The notes beneath the pieces are model-generated. The model saw only the letters and a list, made by a program, of their open reading frames with translations, made no database searches and was not told the origin of the DNA. Positions 1-3,918 of a DNA stretch of 7,156 bases are shown piece by piece; position 1 is the first letter of the stretch, and every line of letters starts with the position of its first letter. The DNA is from Betaproteobacteria bacterium (GTDB taxonomy: Bacteria > Pseudomonadota > Gammaproteobacteria > Burkholderiales > Rhodocyclaceae): the NCBI GenBank assembly GCA_028868235.1, contig JAGWUW010000136.1, positions 1 to 7,156 of the forward strand, in the 5' to 3' direction. The position numbers were made by a program, and so were the translations under genes.

Positions 1-191
1 TCGATACCATAGCGTTCAGCGGCGTCCAGATAACATTCTAAGGCTTTCATCAAAATGGTTGAGGGCGACGGCTCGCCGAGGGCTTGCCGCTCAAAAAACG
101 TGACGAGGCGCGTGACGAGAGTCTCAGGCACCCTGCACGACATCGTGATGGTTCGGGCGGTCTGCTTGGTGAGGCGTTTTCCTAGACGCAT
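1..191 (-). CDS. Ribbon-helix-helix (RHH) like DNA-binding protein, 3' end cut by window edge
   Basis: Reading leftward from the ATG at 191-189, 63 codons are open and run off the window. The start of the protein (MRLGKRLTKQTARTITMSCR) is basic. It is followed by a likely beta strand (TITMSCRVP), a helix (ETLVTRLVTFFERQ), a turn rich in Gly, Pro and Ser, and a second helix (STILMKALECYLDAAE). This is the strand-helix-helix order of Arc/MetJ/CopG-type repressors, which dimerise and insert the strand pair into the major groove. No other ATG, GTG or TTG start exists between this ATG and the upstream in-frame stop. A weak AAAGGA lies about 13 bases before it. It is transcribed from the leftward promoter at 230-258 and may repress that promoter or its neighbour; this role is inferred from position. 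The RHH assignment is by pattern only. Confidence 0.65.
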   Translation of the reverse strand, partial: MRLGKRLTKQTARTITMSCRVPETLVTRLVTFFERQALGEPSPSTILMKALECYLDAAERYGI

Positions 192-229
192 GACAATATC
201 TACATCCTTTAGGTTGTCTACCTGGGCTC

Positions 230-258
230 AGTATATATGGCGTCGATTCGTACATCAA
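230..258 (-). promoter_or_regulatory. Leftward sigma70-type promoter
   Basis: On the minus strand TTGATG (258-253) and TATACT (235-230) are separated by exactly 17 bp. Each differs from the consensus hexamer by one or two bases. It points at the minus-strand RHH-like gene, with a leader of about 30-35 bases before its ATG. The first base of the -35 box overlaps an inverted repeat at 258-275, so a protein bound there would be expected to block this promoter. The promoter call rests on sequence match only. Confidence 0.65.
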
Positions 259-275
259 TACGTAGTGGAACGTAT
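258..275. promoter_or_regulatory. Operator-like inverted repeat O1
   Basis: ATACGT (258-263) and ACGTAT (270-275) are perfect reverse complements around a 6-base spacer. The flanks partly extend the symmetry (CATCA on the left, GATG on the right). It abuts the -35 box of the leftward promoter. The position and symmetry suggest a repressor site; the ligand is unknown. Confidence 0.45.
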
Positions 276-302
276 GATGAAAAATAATTCATAAACTAAG
301 TA

Positions 303-331
303 TTGACATCGCTATGGATGCGATGTATAAA
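303..331 (+). promoter_or_regulatory. Strong rightward sigma70-type promoter
   Basis: A perfect -35 box TTGACA (303-308) and a near-perfect -10 box TATAAA (326-331) are spaced by 17 bp. The region just upstream (281-302) is AT-rich, like an UP element. The predicted transcript start is near 337-339, giving an untranslated leader of about 55 bases before the ATG at 395. This is the best promoter I can find for the rightward genes and probably drives the early operon. It is overlapped and followed by inverted repeats, so it is expected to be tightly regulated. Confidence 0.8.
306..326. promoter_or_regulatory. Operator-like inverted repeat O2 inside the rightward promoter
   Basis: ACATCGC (306-312) and GCGATGT (320-326) are perfect 7-bp inverted arms with a 7-base spacer. 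The repeat fills the space between the -35 and -10 boxes and overlaps the end of one and the first base of the other. A dimeric repressor bound here would occlude RNA polymerase. Its half-site differs from those of the other repeats nearby, apart from a shared ATGTATA heptamer at 323-329. Confidence 0.6.
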
Positions 332-342
332 TGTAAACATTG

Positions 343-357
343 CACACAAAATGTGTG
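343..357. promoter_or_regulatory. Operator-like inverted repeat O3 at the transcript start
   Basis: CACACA (343-348) and TGTGTG (352-357) are perfect arms around AAA. The repeat lies a few bases after the predicted start of the rightward transcript, a usual place for a repressor site. It could also form a weak hairpin in the leader RNA, but the three-base loop and six-base stem do not look like a terminator because no U run follows. Confidence 0.5.
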
Positions 358-360
358 ACG

Positions 361-378
361 TATACATAGTAATGTATA
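361..378. promoter_or_regulatory. Operator-like inverted repeat O4 before the first rightward gene
   Basis: TATACAT (361-367) and ATGTATA (372-378) are perfect 7-bp arms around a 4-base spacer. The same heptamer ATGTATA occurs again at 323-329, across the -10 box of the rightward promoter. Three copies of one heptamer in 56 bp suggest shared half-sites for one regulator. The right arm ends five bases before the GGAGG ribosome binding site of the gene at 395, so an RNA-level effect is also possible. Confidence 0.5.
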
Positions 379-394
379 TTATGGAGGATGGAGC

Positions 395-574
395 ATGAAG
401 CCGATGAAGAAAAAGCCAAGGCTGAAAAAGGATCTGGTCGCCGTCTACCTCGATCCTGAGATGAATCGCTGGATCAGGGATGAGGCTGTGAAGGGGCGAC
501 GGCCCCTCTCCATGCAGGCCACGATCGTGCTAGAAGCTGGGCGGAAGGCGCTCGATGAGGACGCGCATGTCTAA
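395..574 (+). CDS. Small RHH-like DNA-binding protein, first gene of the rightward operon
   Basis: A 59-residue protein with a good ribosome binding site (GGAGG at 383-387) seven bases before the ATG. It opens with a very basic tail (MKPMKKKPRLKK), then a likely beta strand (LVAVYLDPE), a helix (MNRWIRDEAVKGR) and a second helix (SMQATIVLEAGRKALDED). That layout and length fit an RHH repressor or antitoxin-like protein. It lies directly behind the promoter and operator cluster, so autoregulation is plausible but inferred. Its end overlaps the next gene by eight bases, which suggests coupled translation. No toxin gene of a recognisable family follows, which argues against a classical toxin-antitoxin pair. 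The family call is based on pattern, not a database match. Confidence 0.65.
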   Translation: MKPMKKKPRLKKDLVAVYLDPEMNRWIRDEAVKGRRPLSMQATIVLEAGRKALDEDAHV

Positions 575-767
575 TGCCGTCAATGTGGATCGGAAAATCC
601 AGCTGACCATCACGGTGAGTCCGGAATGTGCGTTCATTGCGCGCACCATGGCGGATGAGATGGACCTCTCGCTCGGTGAAGTGTTTGATATGTTGATGCA
701 GGCGGCGACCCATGCCGCAATCCGTGTAGATCGGCAGGAGAAACAGCGGGCGGTGAGGCCGTGCTAA
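567..767 (+). CDS. Second RHH-like small protein
   Basis: A 66-residue protein starting MSNAVNVDRK. I chose the ATG at 567 rather than the in-frame ATG at 555 because GAGGA (557-561) sits at normal spacing before 567, while 555 has no such site and lies deeper inside the previous gene. The likely strand is KIQLTITVSP, followed by the helix ECAFIARTMADEMD, the turn LSLG and the helix EVFDMLMQAATHAAI, again RHH-like. The C-terminus is polar and basic. It overlaps the upstream RHH-like gene by eight bases (ATGTCTAA), a typical coupled junction. It may act with or against the neighbouring RHH protein as a heterodimer or a competing regulator; this is inference. The role could equally be unrelated to transcription. 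Confidence 0.6.
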   Translation: MSNAVNVDRKIQLTITVSPECAFIARTMADEMDLSLGEVFDMLMQAATHAAIRVDRQEKQRAVRPC

Positions 768-885
768 ATGCTCGCCACACGAATCGCCCGGTGCCCGAGC
801 TGGCCAGCAGGCCGAGGCACCAGGCTCCGCCAGGTCCCTCACTCGCGCATCGGGCCTCTTTACGTGATGAGAAAGGAAGGCGTCG
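768..885. other. Intergenic gap with a GC-rich potential hairpin
   Basis: This 118-base gap is the longest between genes on the right-hand side. It contains GGTGCC (790-795) and GGCACC (816-821) as perfect arms, with an inner GGCC (802-805) that can pair with GGCC (810-813) around AGCA. No U run follows, so it is not a standard intrinsic terminator. It could be an RNA structure or chance in GC-rich DNA. A 44-codon frame at 768-904 exists but has no ribosome binding site and runs into the next gene. I see no promoter here. Confidence 0.3.
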
Positions 886-1080
886 ATGGATCGATTGCTA
901 ACTAGACAGGAACTCGCGGAGCGGCTGGGCGTGAGCGCGCAGACGGTCGATCGCATGGCGGCGCGAGGAGACATCCGGGTGCATCGCGTCGGGAAAGCGC
1001 CGCGCTTCCTCTGGTCGGAGATCTTGCAAGACACCGCCGAGCAACCGGTCTCGATGGCGCAAGCCTTGAGGAGGGTCTAA
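886..1080 (+). CDS. Excisionase/MerR-type helix-turn-helix protein
   Basis: A 64-residue protein with a strong ribosome binding site (AAGGAAGG, 873-880) five bases before the ATG. The sequence LLTRQELAERLGVSAQTVDR is the classic first part of the HTH_17/excisionase-family domain. It is followed by a second helix and a short wing (AARGDIRVHRVGKAPRFLWS) that ends in the usual aromatic and basic residues. Such proteins are Xis-like recombination directionality factors, or small regulators in phages, plasmids and integrative elements. No integrase is in the window, so an Xis role cannot be confirmed. A regulatory role is equally possible. The short C-terminal tail (residues 50-64) shows no motif. 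The gene is followed after two bases by the Cys-rich gene at 1083, whose ribosome binding site lies within the last codons here. Confidence 0.75.
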   Translation: MDRLLTRQELAERLGVSAQTVDRMAARGDIRVHRVGKAPRFLWSEILQDTAEQPVSMAQALRRV

Positions 1081-1082
1081 TT

Positions 1083-1262
1083 ATGCTCCCCTGTCAATGC
1101 TGTCAGTCGAGACCTATTGAGATGTCGATCTATTCCACTCGGGAAGGCGCCGTGCATCTCTGTGGAGAGTGCGCCCAGAAGGTGAAGGACCTGATGGCCG
1201 ACCCGGAGCTGCTTCGGCTGGAAGCGCAATGGGTCGCGCCGTGCGCGGGGATGGACCGATGA
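1083..1262 (+). CDS. Small zinc-ribbon-like protein with a duplicated C-terminal tail
   Basis: A 59-residue protein with a strong ribosome binding site (GAGGAGGG, 1068-1075) seven bases upstream. Cys4-x2-Cys7 and Cys27-x2-Cys30 form a CxxC-x19-CxxC pattern that would bind one zinc ion. An additional Cys sits at position 6. The helix after the second pair continues into a tail (ADPELLRLEAQWVAP) that is found again, almost unchanged, in the short reading frame at 2053-2142. The stop TGA overlaps an ATG at 1259, but the next gene more likely starts at 1274. A folded zinc ribbon could mediate protein-protein or nucleic-acid contacts. I do not recognise the family and assign no function. Confidence 0.6.
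   Translation: MLPCQCCQSRPIEMSIYSTREGAVHLCGECAQKVKDLMADPELLRLEAQWVAPCAGMDR
1195..1262 (+). repeat. Direct repeat, left copy
   Basis: This 68-base segment matches 2075-2142 without gaps. The first 34 bases are identical and nine mismatches fall in the second half, so 59 of 68 positions agree. It encodes the C-terminal 21 residues and stop of the Cys-rich protein at 1083-1262. It ends in the ACCGATGA junction at which the next frame could start. Confidence 0.9.
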
Positions 1263-1273
1263 AAGGAGTCGAG

Positions 1274-2056
1274 ATGCCATTTCAGATTACGGAACCGATG
1301 GTCAGGAAGATGCTCGCAACCGTCGATGCGGGACTCGTGAAAGGTGTCGGCGAGCCGGTTCCTGGGAAGATGTGCGTAGAGGCCGCCATTAGCTATGCGC
1401 TGGGTGAGCCGCATAGCGATAGGCCGAGTTGCGTTGATTCGGTGGTACGGCACGCAAAAATTCGTTTGAATGATGCGTCCTGGTCGAGCGATGCGGCACG
1501 CGCACTCGGCATGCGCCGAGTCGCCATCGCGCAGCTTGGGTCAAAAGGCACGATTGATCAGGCAAAGTTCGTCAAGCTGTTGGCAGAATATACAATTCGT
1601 GAAATCCTGCCGGTTGCCCTACGGGCTGCTGCAATACTCAATCCATCATACAGTGCCTCATTGCAAGAGGCCGCGAGTCGATGCGAGGCGGAAGGTACTC
1701 GTGCGGCGGCGGCGGCGGCGGCGGCTCGTGCGGCGGATGCGGCGGATGCGGCGGATGCGGCGGGTGCGGCGGCGGCGGCGGCGGCGGCTCGTGCGGCGGA
1801 TGCGGCGGATGCGGCGGGTGCGGCGGATGCGGCGGATGCGGCGGATGCGGCGGATGCGGCGGATGCGGCGGCGTATGCGGCGGCGGGTGCGGCGTATGCG
1901 GCAGTGTGTGCGGCGGATGCGGCGGCTCGTGCGGCCGTCGAACGAGACCGCATTCTAACGCTCTGTGCATCTCTGATGGTCAAATCCTTACAAGAGTGCG
2001 GCTCTCCTGGCTGTGAGTGGCTGTGGTTGGCGGATAAAACGGACGGTGCGGCGTGA
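1274..2056 (+). CDS. Phage-type hypothetical protein with N-terminal domain and long Ala/Asp repeat
   Basis: A 260-residue protein. I chose the ATG at 1274 because AAAGGAG (1262-1268) lies five bases before it; the in-frame ATG at 1259 lacks such a site. Residues 1-143 look like a real folded domain, with a conserved-looking core ([39 protein letters not shown]). I have the impression of a phage family with this pattern but cannot name it. Residues 144-221 are almost only Ala with regular Asp, plus a few Gly, Arg and Tyr, and should form a long helix. Residues 222-260 return to ordinary sequence and end with [14 protein letters not shown]. Tandem Ala-Ala-Asp units suggest a rod or spacer between the two ends. 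Function is unknown. The gene sits between two copies of a 68-bp duplication. Confidence 0.75.
   Translation: MPFQITEPMVRKMLATVDAGLVKGVGEPVPGKMCVEAAISYALGEPHSDRPSCVDSVVRHAKIRLNDASWSSDAARALGMRRVAIAQLGSKGTIDQAKFVKLLAEYTIREILPVALRAAAILNPSYSASLQEAASRCEAEGTRAAAAAAAARAADAADAADAAGAAAAAAAARAADAADAAGAADAADAADAADAADAAAYAAAGAAYAAVCAADAAARAAVERDRILTLCASLMVKSLQECGSPGCEWLWLADKTDGAA
1703..1936 (+). repeat. GC-rich 9-bp coding repeat (Ala-Ala-Asp units)
   Basis: The unit is GCGGCGGAT, read as Ala-Ala-Asp. It occurs in tandem blocks, the longest being five units at 1820-1864, separated by GCG runs and by GGT, TAT or GCTCGT variants. A higher-order period of 63 bp is visible: GCTCGT at 1724-1729 recurs at 1787-1792 with the same flanks. 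Because the unit contains no stop in most frames, several false open frames cross it on both strands. Such tracts are prone to replication slippage, so length may vary between relatives or be misassembled. Confidence 0.9.
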
Positions 2057-2142
2057 GCATATCCGACCACGACCTGGCCGACCCGGAGCTGCTTCGGCTG
2101 GAAGCGCAGTGGGTGGCACCGAGTGCCCAGAGGGACCGATGA
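2053..2142 (+). CDS. Very short reading frame carrying the duplicated tail
   Basis: GTG at 2053 overlaps the stop of the alanine-repeat gene (GTGA) and opens 29 codons. After MSISDHDL the protein repeats the tail of the Cys-rich protein at 1083-1262 (ADPELLRLEAQWVAP), then ends in RDR. Of the differences from the first copy, four are silent (CAA/CAG, GTC/GTG, GCG/GCA, GCG/GCC), which argues that the peptide is, or recently was, translated. The ribosome binding site is poor, so translation would rely on coupling to the upstream gene. It may be a remnant of a partial gene duplication that lost its zinc domain, or a functional micropeptide. I cannot decide between these. Confidence 0.4.
   Translation: MSISDHDLADPELLRLEAQWVAPSAQRDR
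2075..2142 (+). repeat. Direct repeat, right copy
   Basis: Second copy of the 68-base repeat at 1195-1262, offset by 880 bases and ending in the same ACCGATGA junction. The repeats flank the whole alanine-repeat gene, so recombination between them would remove it cleanly. Confidence 0.9.
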
Positions 2143-2327
2143 GGCGCATCACGACCGTCTGCATCTATTGCCTCAAACGGACGGCGACGATCTTTTGTGG
2201 GCATGTCAAGAACGGGCGTGAGGGGGTGATTGCTGGGTGGTGTCAGGCCTGTTATGCGAGGAATCATCTTGGATTCTTGGGGCACTACCGGCCCGTGATG
2301 AAGGCGAAGAAGAATGTCGTTACCTGA
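2139..2327 (+). CDS. Small zinc-finger-like protein
   Basis: A 62-residue protein that starts MRRITTVCIYC. The ATG overlaps the preceding stop (ATGA) and has AGAGGGA (2129-2135) just upstream. A longer in-frame extension to 2013 runs through the duplicated region in the wrong frame and is rejected. Cys8-x2-Cys11, Cys20-Gly-His22 and Cys35-x2-Cys38 give enough ligands for one or two zinc ions. The tail is basic (KAKKNVV), which would suit nucleic-acid contact. It overlaps the next gene by 14 bases. I recognise no family. It is one of five Cys-rich small proteins in the window. Confidence 0.6.
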   Translation: MRRITTVCIYCLKRTATIFCGHVKNGREGVIAGWCQACYARNHLGFLGHYRPVMKAKKNVVT

Positions 2328-2469
2328 AACGCAGCTCGATGACCCCTGCCACGAGTGCGAGCAGTGCGGCGTGTGGTGTGAGCAGCGGCTCTGCCAGGCG
2401 TGTCGAGCAGATGTCGAGGATCAATATGCTGACTGGAAGCATGAGGACATGGAAAGGGGACGATCATGA
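2314..2469 (+). CDS. Small six-cysteine protein
   Basis: A 51-residue protein starting MSLPETQLDDPC. Its six cysteines (12, 15, 18, 22, 27, 30) are packed as CxxCxxCxxxCxxxxCxxC, followed by an acidic helical tail (RADVEDQYADWKHEDMERG). This could bind one or two zinc ions or another metal. The start overlaps the upstream gene by 14 bases and is preceded by purine-rich sequence (AAGAAGA) rather than a clear GGAGG, so coupled translation is likely. The stop overlaps the next ATG (ATGA). No family is recognised. The dense cysteine spacing, with the last pair followed by a helix, is unlikely by chance and supports this as a real gene. Confidence 0.6.
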   Translation: MSLPETQLDDPCHECEQCGVWCEQRLCQACRADVEDQYADWKHEDMERGRS

Positions 2470-2675
2470 CGGACACCGTGAGCTATGACGAACATAAGGC
2501 ATTCCTGAAACGTCAGAGAGAGGGTGCCTTGGCCGAATATGCCGGGTTCGCGAATGCCAGTGTGTATGACGAGATCTCCACGAATTACTATGACGATCCG
2601 CATATGCAGGCGCGGTATGAGCTGGGGTTTCGATATGGGAAGGCGATGTTGAGGCAAGGGGAGGGAGTGTCATGA
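2466..2675 (+). CDS. Hypothetical phage protein, 69 residues
   Basis: It starts MTDTVSYDEHKAFLK after the ribosome binding site AAAGGGGA (2453-2460), five bases from the ATG. The protein is soluble and charged. It is likely mostly helical, with an aromatic-rich middle (VYDEISTNYYDDPHMQARYE) and a C-terminal stretch GFRYGKAMLRQGEG. No signal peptide, membrane segment or metal motif is seen. It overlaps both neighbours by four bases (ATGA), so it belongs to the tightly coupled block. I do not recognise the family. Confidence 0.65.
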   Translation: MTDTVSYDEHKAFLKRQREGALAEYAGFANASVYDEISTNYYDDPHMQARYELGFRYGKAMLRQGEGVS

Positions 2676-2839
2676 CGGGGAAACAACTCAAGGAATGGGC
2701 CAATGCGCAGCATGACGACGCTCTGATCGAAGTGAGAGAAAACTATTCATGGAGTGAAGATTTCGCAGTGCGCGCGACCACACAGAACCTGTTGCATACC
2801 AATGACCTGAAACCAAGGAACGAACTGGTGGAATCATGA
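2672..2839 (+). CDS. Hypothetical phage protein, 55 residues
   Basis: It starts MTGKQLKEWANAQHDDALIE after a strong purine-rich ribosome binding site (GAGGGAG, 2661-2667). The N-terminal half looks like a short helix followed by a strand with alternating charged residues (DDALIEVRENYSW). A second helical part (VRATTQNLLH) follows. It overlaps its neighbours by four bases on each side. The start resembles small proteins common in phage early regions, but I cannot name a family and assign no function. Confidence 0.6.
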   Translation: MTGKQLKEWANAQHDDALIEVRENYSWSEDFAVRATTQNLLHTNDLKPRNELVES

Positions 2840-3006
2840 GCCGAGATCCGATCCGCCTCGAACCACTCTTGACCCGCGATTATATCGACCGGGCGGCGAA
2901 GATGCGGGAGTTGCAAACGGTGCGAGTGTCGGTCTCGACGTGGGATTTGATTGCCACCTGGATCGTGCTGCTCGGGGTGGTCGCGTGGATCGTGATGGTG
3001 TGGTGA
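2836..3006 (+). CDS. Single-helix membrane microprotein, tail-anchored type
   Basis: A 56-residue protein with a charged N-terminal half (residues 1-34) and one strongly hydrophobic C-terminal segment (residues 36-56, WDLIATWIVLLGVVAWIVMV) that ends at the last residue. Basic residues in the first half suggest the N-terminus stays in the cytoplasm. GGTGGA (2827-2832) precedes the ATG, which overlaps the upstream stop. It sits directly before the exonuclease gene, four bases apart. It could be a holin-like or inner-membrane docking microprotein. A holin is less likely because this is an early recombination region with no lysin nearby. Function unknown. Confidence 0.65.
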   Translation: MSRDPIRLEPLLTRDYIDRAAKMRELQTVRVSVSTWDLIATWIVLLGVVAWIVMVW

Positions 3007-3010
3007 GGAG

Positions 3011-3889
3011 ATGAACAGGCTATCCGCTGGCGTCCATACCATCCCGCTGAGTGACTATGTGGCTGATCCGGCCCCTTGTCCGTCGCTCAATGCCGGAACC
3101 GCGCATACGCTGTTGACGCTGAGTCCTCAGCACGCCTTTCTGCAACACCCGCGCTTGAATAGCGATCATGCCTCTGACCAATCGAGCCGGTTAGACATCG
3201 GCACGATTGCTCACGCCTTGCTGCTGGAAAATGATTCCAGCCGAGTAGTGGTCATCGATGCTGAGGATTGGCGGAAGAAAGAGGCGAAAGATCAGCGCGA
3301 CGAAGCGCGGGCGCTTGGACAATTACCGATCTTGAGCAAAGACTATTTCGGTATCCAAGAAATGGTCATCCAAGCGCAGGCACAGATTGCGAAGAGCGAG
3401 TTTGCGAGTGACTTTCAGGAAGCGATAGCGGAGCAAACCTTGCTCTGGGAACACGACGGCGTGTGGTGCCGCTCGCGACCTGATAAGGCCACCCCGGATT
3501 GGAGAATCTTATTCGATTACAAGACGGTGGCTGGGTCAGCCAATCCGCACGCGTTCATGCGGACCATTATTCAGCAAGGGTACGATATCCAAGCGGAGCT
3601 CGGCAGGTTGGGGGTTGAGGAGCTTGGCCTCTGTCATCAGGTCAACTTTGTCTTTCTGGCTCAGGAGATTGAACCGCCCTATGCCATGTCCTTCATCAGC
3701 CTGAGCCCTGCCTGGCAAGACCTGGCCCATCGAAAGCTGAAGATTGCCATGTCGATGTGGAAGGGGTGCCTGCGCAAGAACGAATGGCCAACCTATCGAT
3801 CAGATGTGGCCTATCTCGAACCGCCTGCCTATGCCTCACTGGACTGGGAAGACAATCTGTCACCCATCGATGCGGAGGATTTCGTGTAA
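3011..3889 (+). CDS. RecE/DUF3799-type PD-(D/E)xK exonuclease
   Basis: A 292-residue putative 5'-3' double-strand DNA exonuclease that would resect ends to leave 3' overhangs for annealing. The N-terminal pattern (GVHTIPLSDYVADP, then PSLNAG and LLTLSP) matches the usual opening of the exonuclease VIII C-terminal/DUF3799 family. Candidate active-site residues are His68 in DIGTIAHALLLE, Asp158 in CRSRPDKA, and Asp169 with Lys171 in LFDYKT. Tyr191 and Gln194 in GYDIQAELG form the RecB-family helix motif. The length suits a stand-alone nuclease domain. AGGAG lies immediately before the ATG with no spacer, so initiation may depend on reinitiation from the stop four bases upstream; no earlier in-frame start exists. 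The neighbours, a coiled-coil protein and a Sak4-like ATPase, support a recombination role. Confidence 0.85.
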   Translation: MNRLSAGVHTIPLSDYVADPAPCPSLNAGTAHTLLTLSPQHAFLQHPRLNSDHASDQSSRLDIGTIAHALLLENDSSRVVVIDAEDWRKKEAKDQRDEARALGQLPILSKDYFGIQEMVIQAQAQIAKSEFASDFQEAIAEQTLLWEHDGVWCRSRPDKATPDWRILFDYKTVAGSANPHAFMRTIIQQGYDIQAELGRLGVEELGLCHQVNFVFLAQEIEPPYAMSFISLSPAWQDLAHRKLKIAMSMWKGCLRKNEWPTYRSDVAYLEPPAYASLDWEDNLSPIDAEDFV

Positions 3890-3918
3890 TGAGCACTCAC
3901 ACAAAAGAAAGGATTGAC

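Noticed and set aside
55..294. 79-codon rightward frame at the left edge
   Set aside because: It runs antisense to the RHH-like minus-strand gene and straight across the divergent promoter region, has no good ribosome binding site, and its product resembles no folded protein.
395..767. Toxin-antitoxin pair
   Set aside because: Both proteins look RHH-like; neither resembles a known toxin fold such as RelE, PIN or CcdB.
790..821. Hairpin as a rho-independent terminator
   Set aside because: The stem is GC-rich but no U run follows and genes continue in the same direction.
768..904. 44-codon frame starting right after the second RHH-like gene
   Set aside because: It has no ribosome binding site, is Arg/Pro-rich, and runs into the HTH gene in another frame.
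474..1034. 186-codon minus-strand frame
   Set aside because: It lies opposite three well-supported rightward genes with good ribosome binding sites, and its product is low-complexity Arg/Ala/Ser/His sequence typical of a shadow frame.
1169..1273. Longer N-terminus for the alanine-repeat protein
   Set aside because: This part overlaps the Cys-rich gene in another frame and is low complexity; the ATG at 1274 has a proper ribosome binding site.
1703..1936. CRISPR array
   Set aside because: The repeat is a continuous 9-bp coding unit with no unique spacers and stays in one reading frame.
1470..2070. Other open frames across the GCGGCGGAT repeat (Arg/Met, Gly/Cys, Pro/His and Ala/Ser rich, on both strands)
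   Set aside because: The repeat unit contains no stop in these frames, so openness is a by-product. The Ala/Asp frame alone has ordered domains on both sides.
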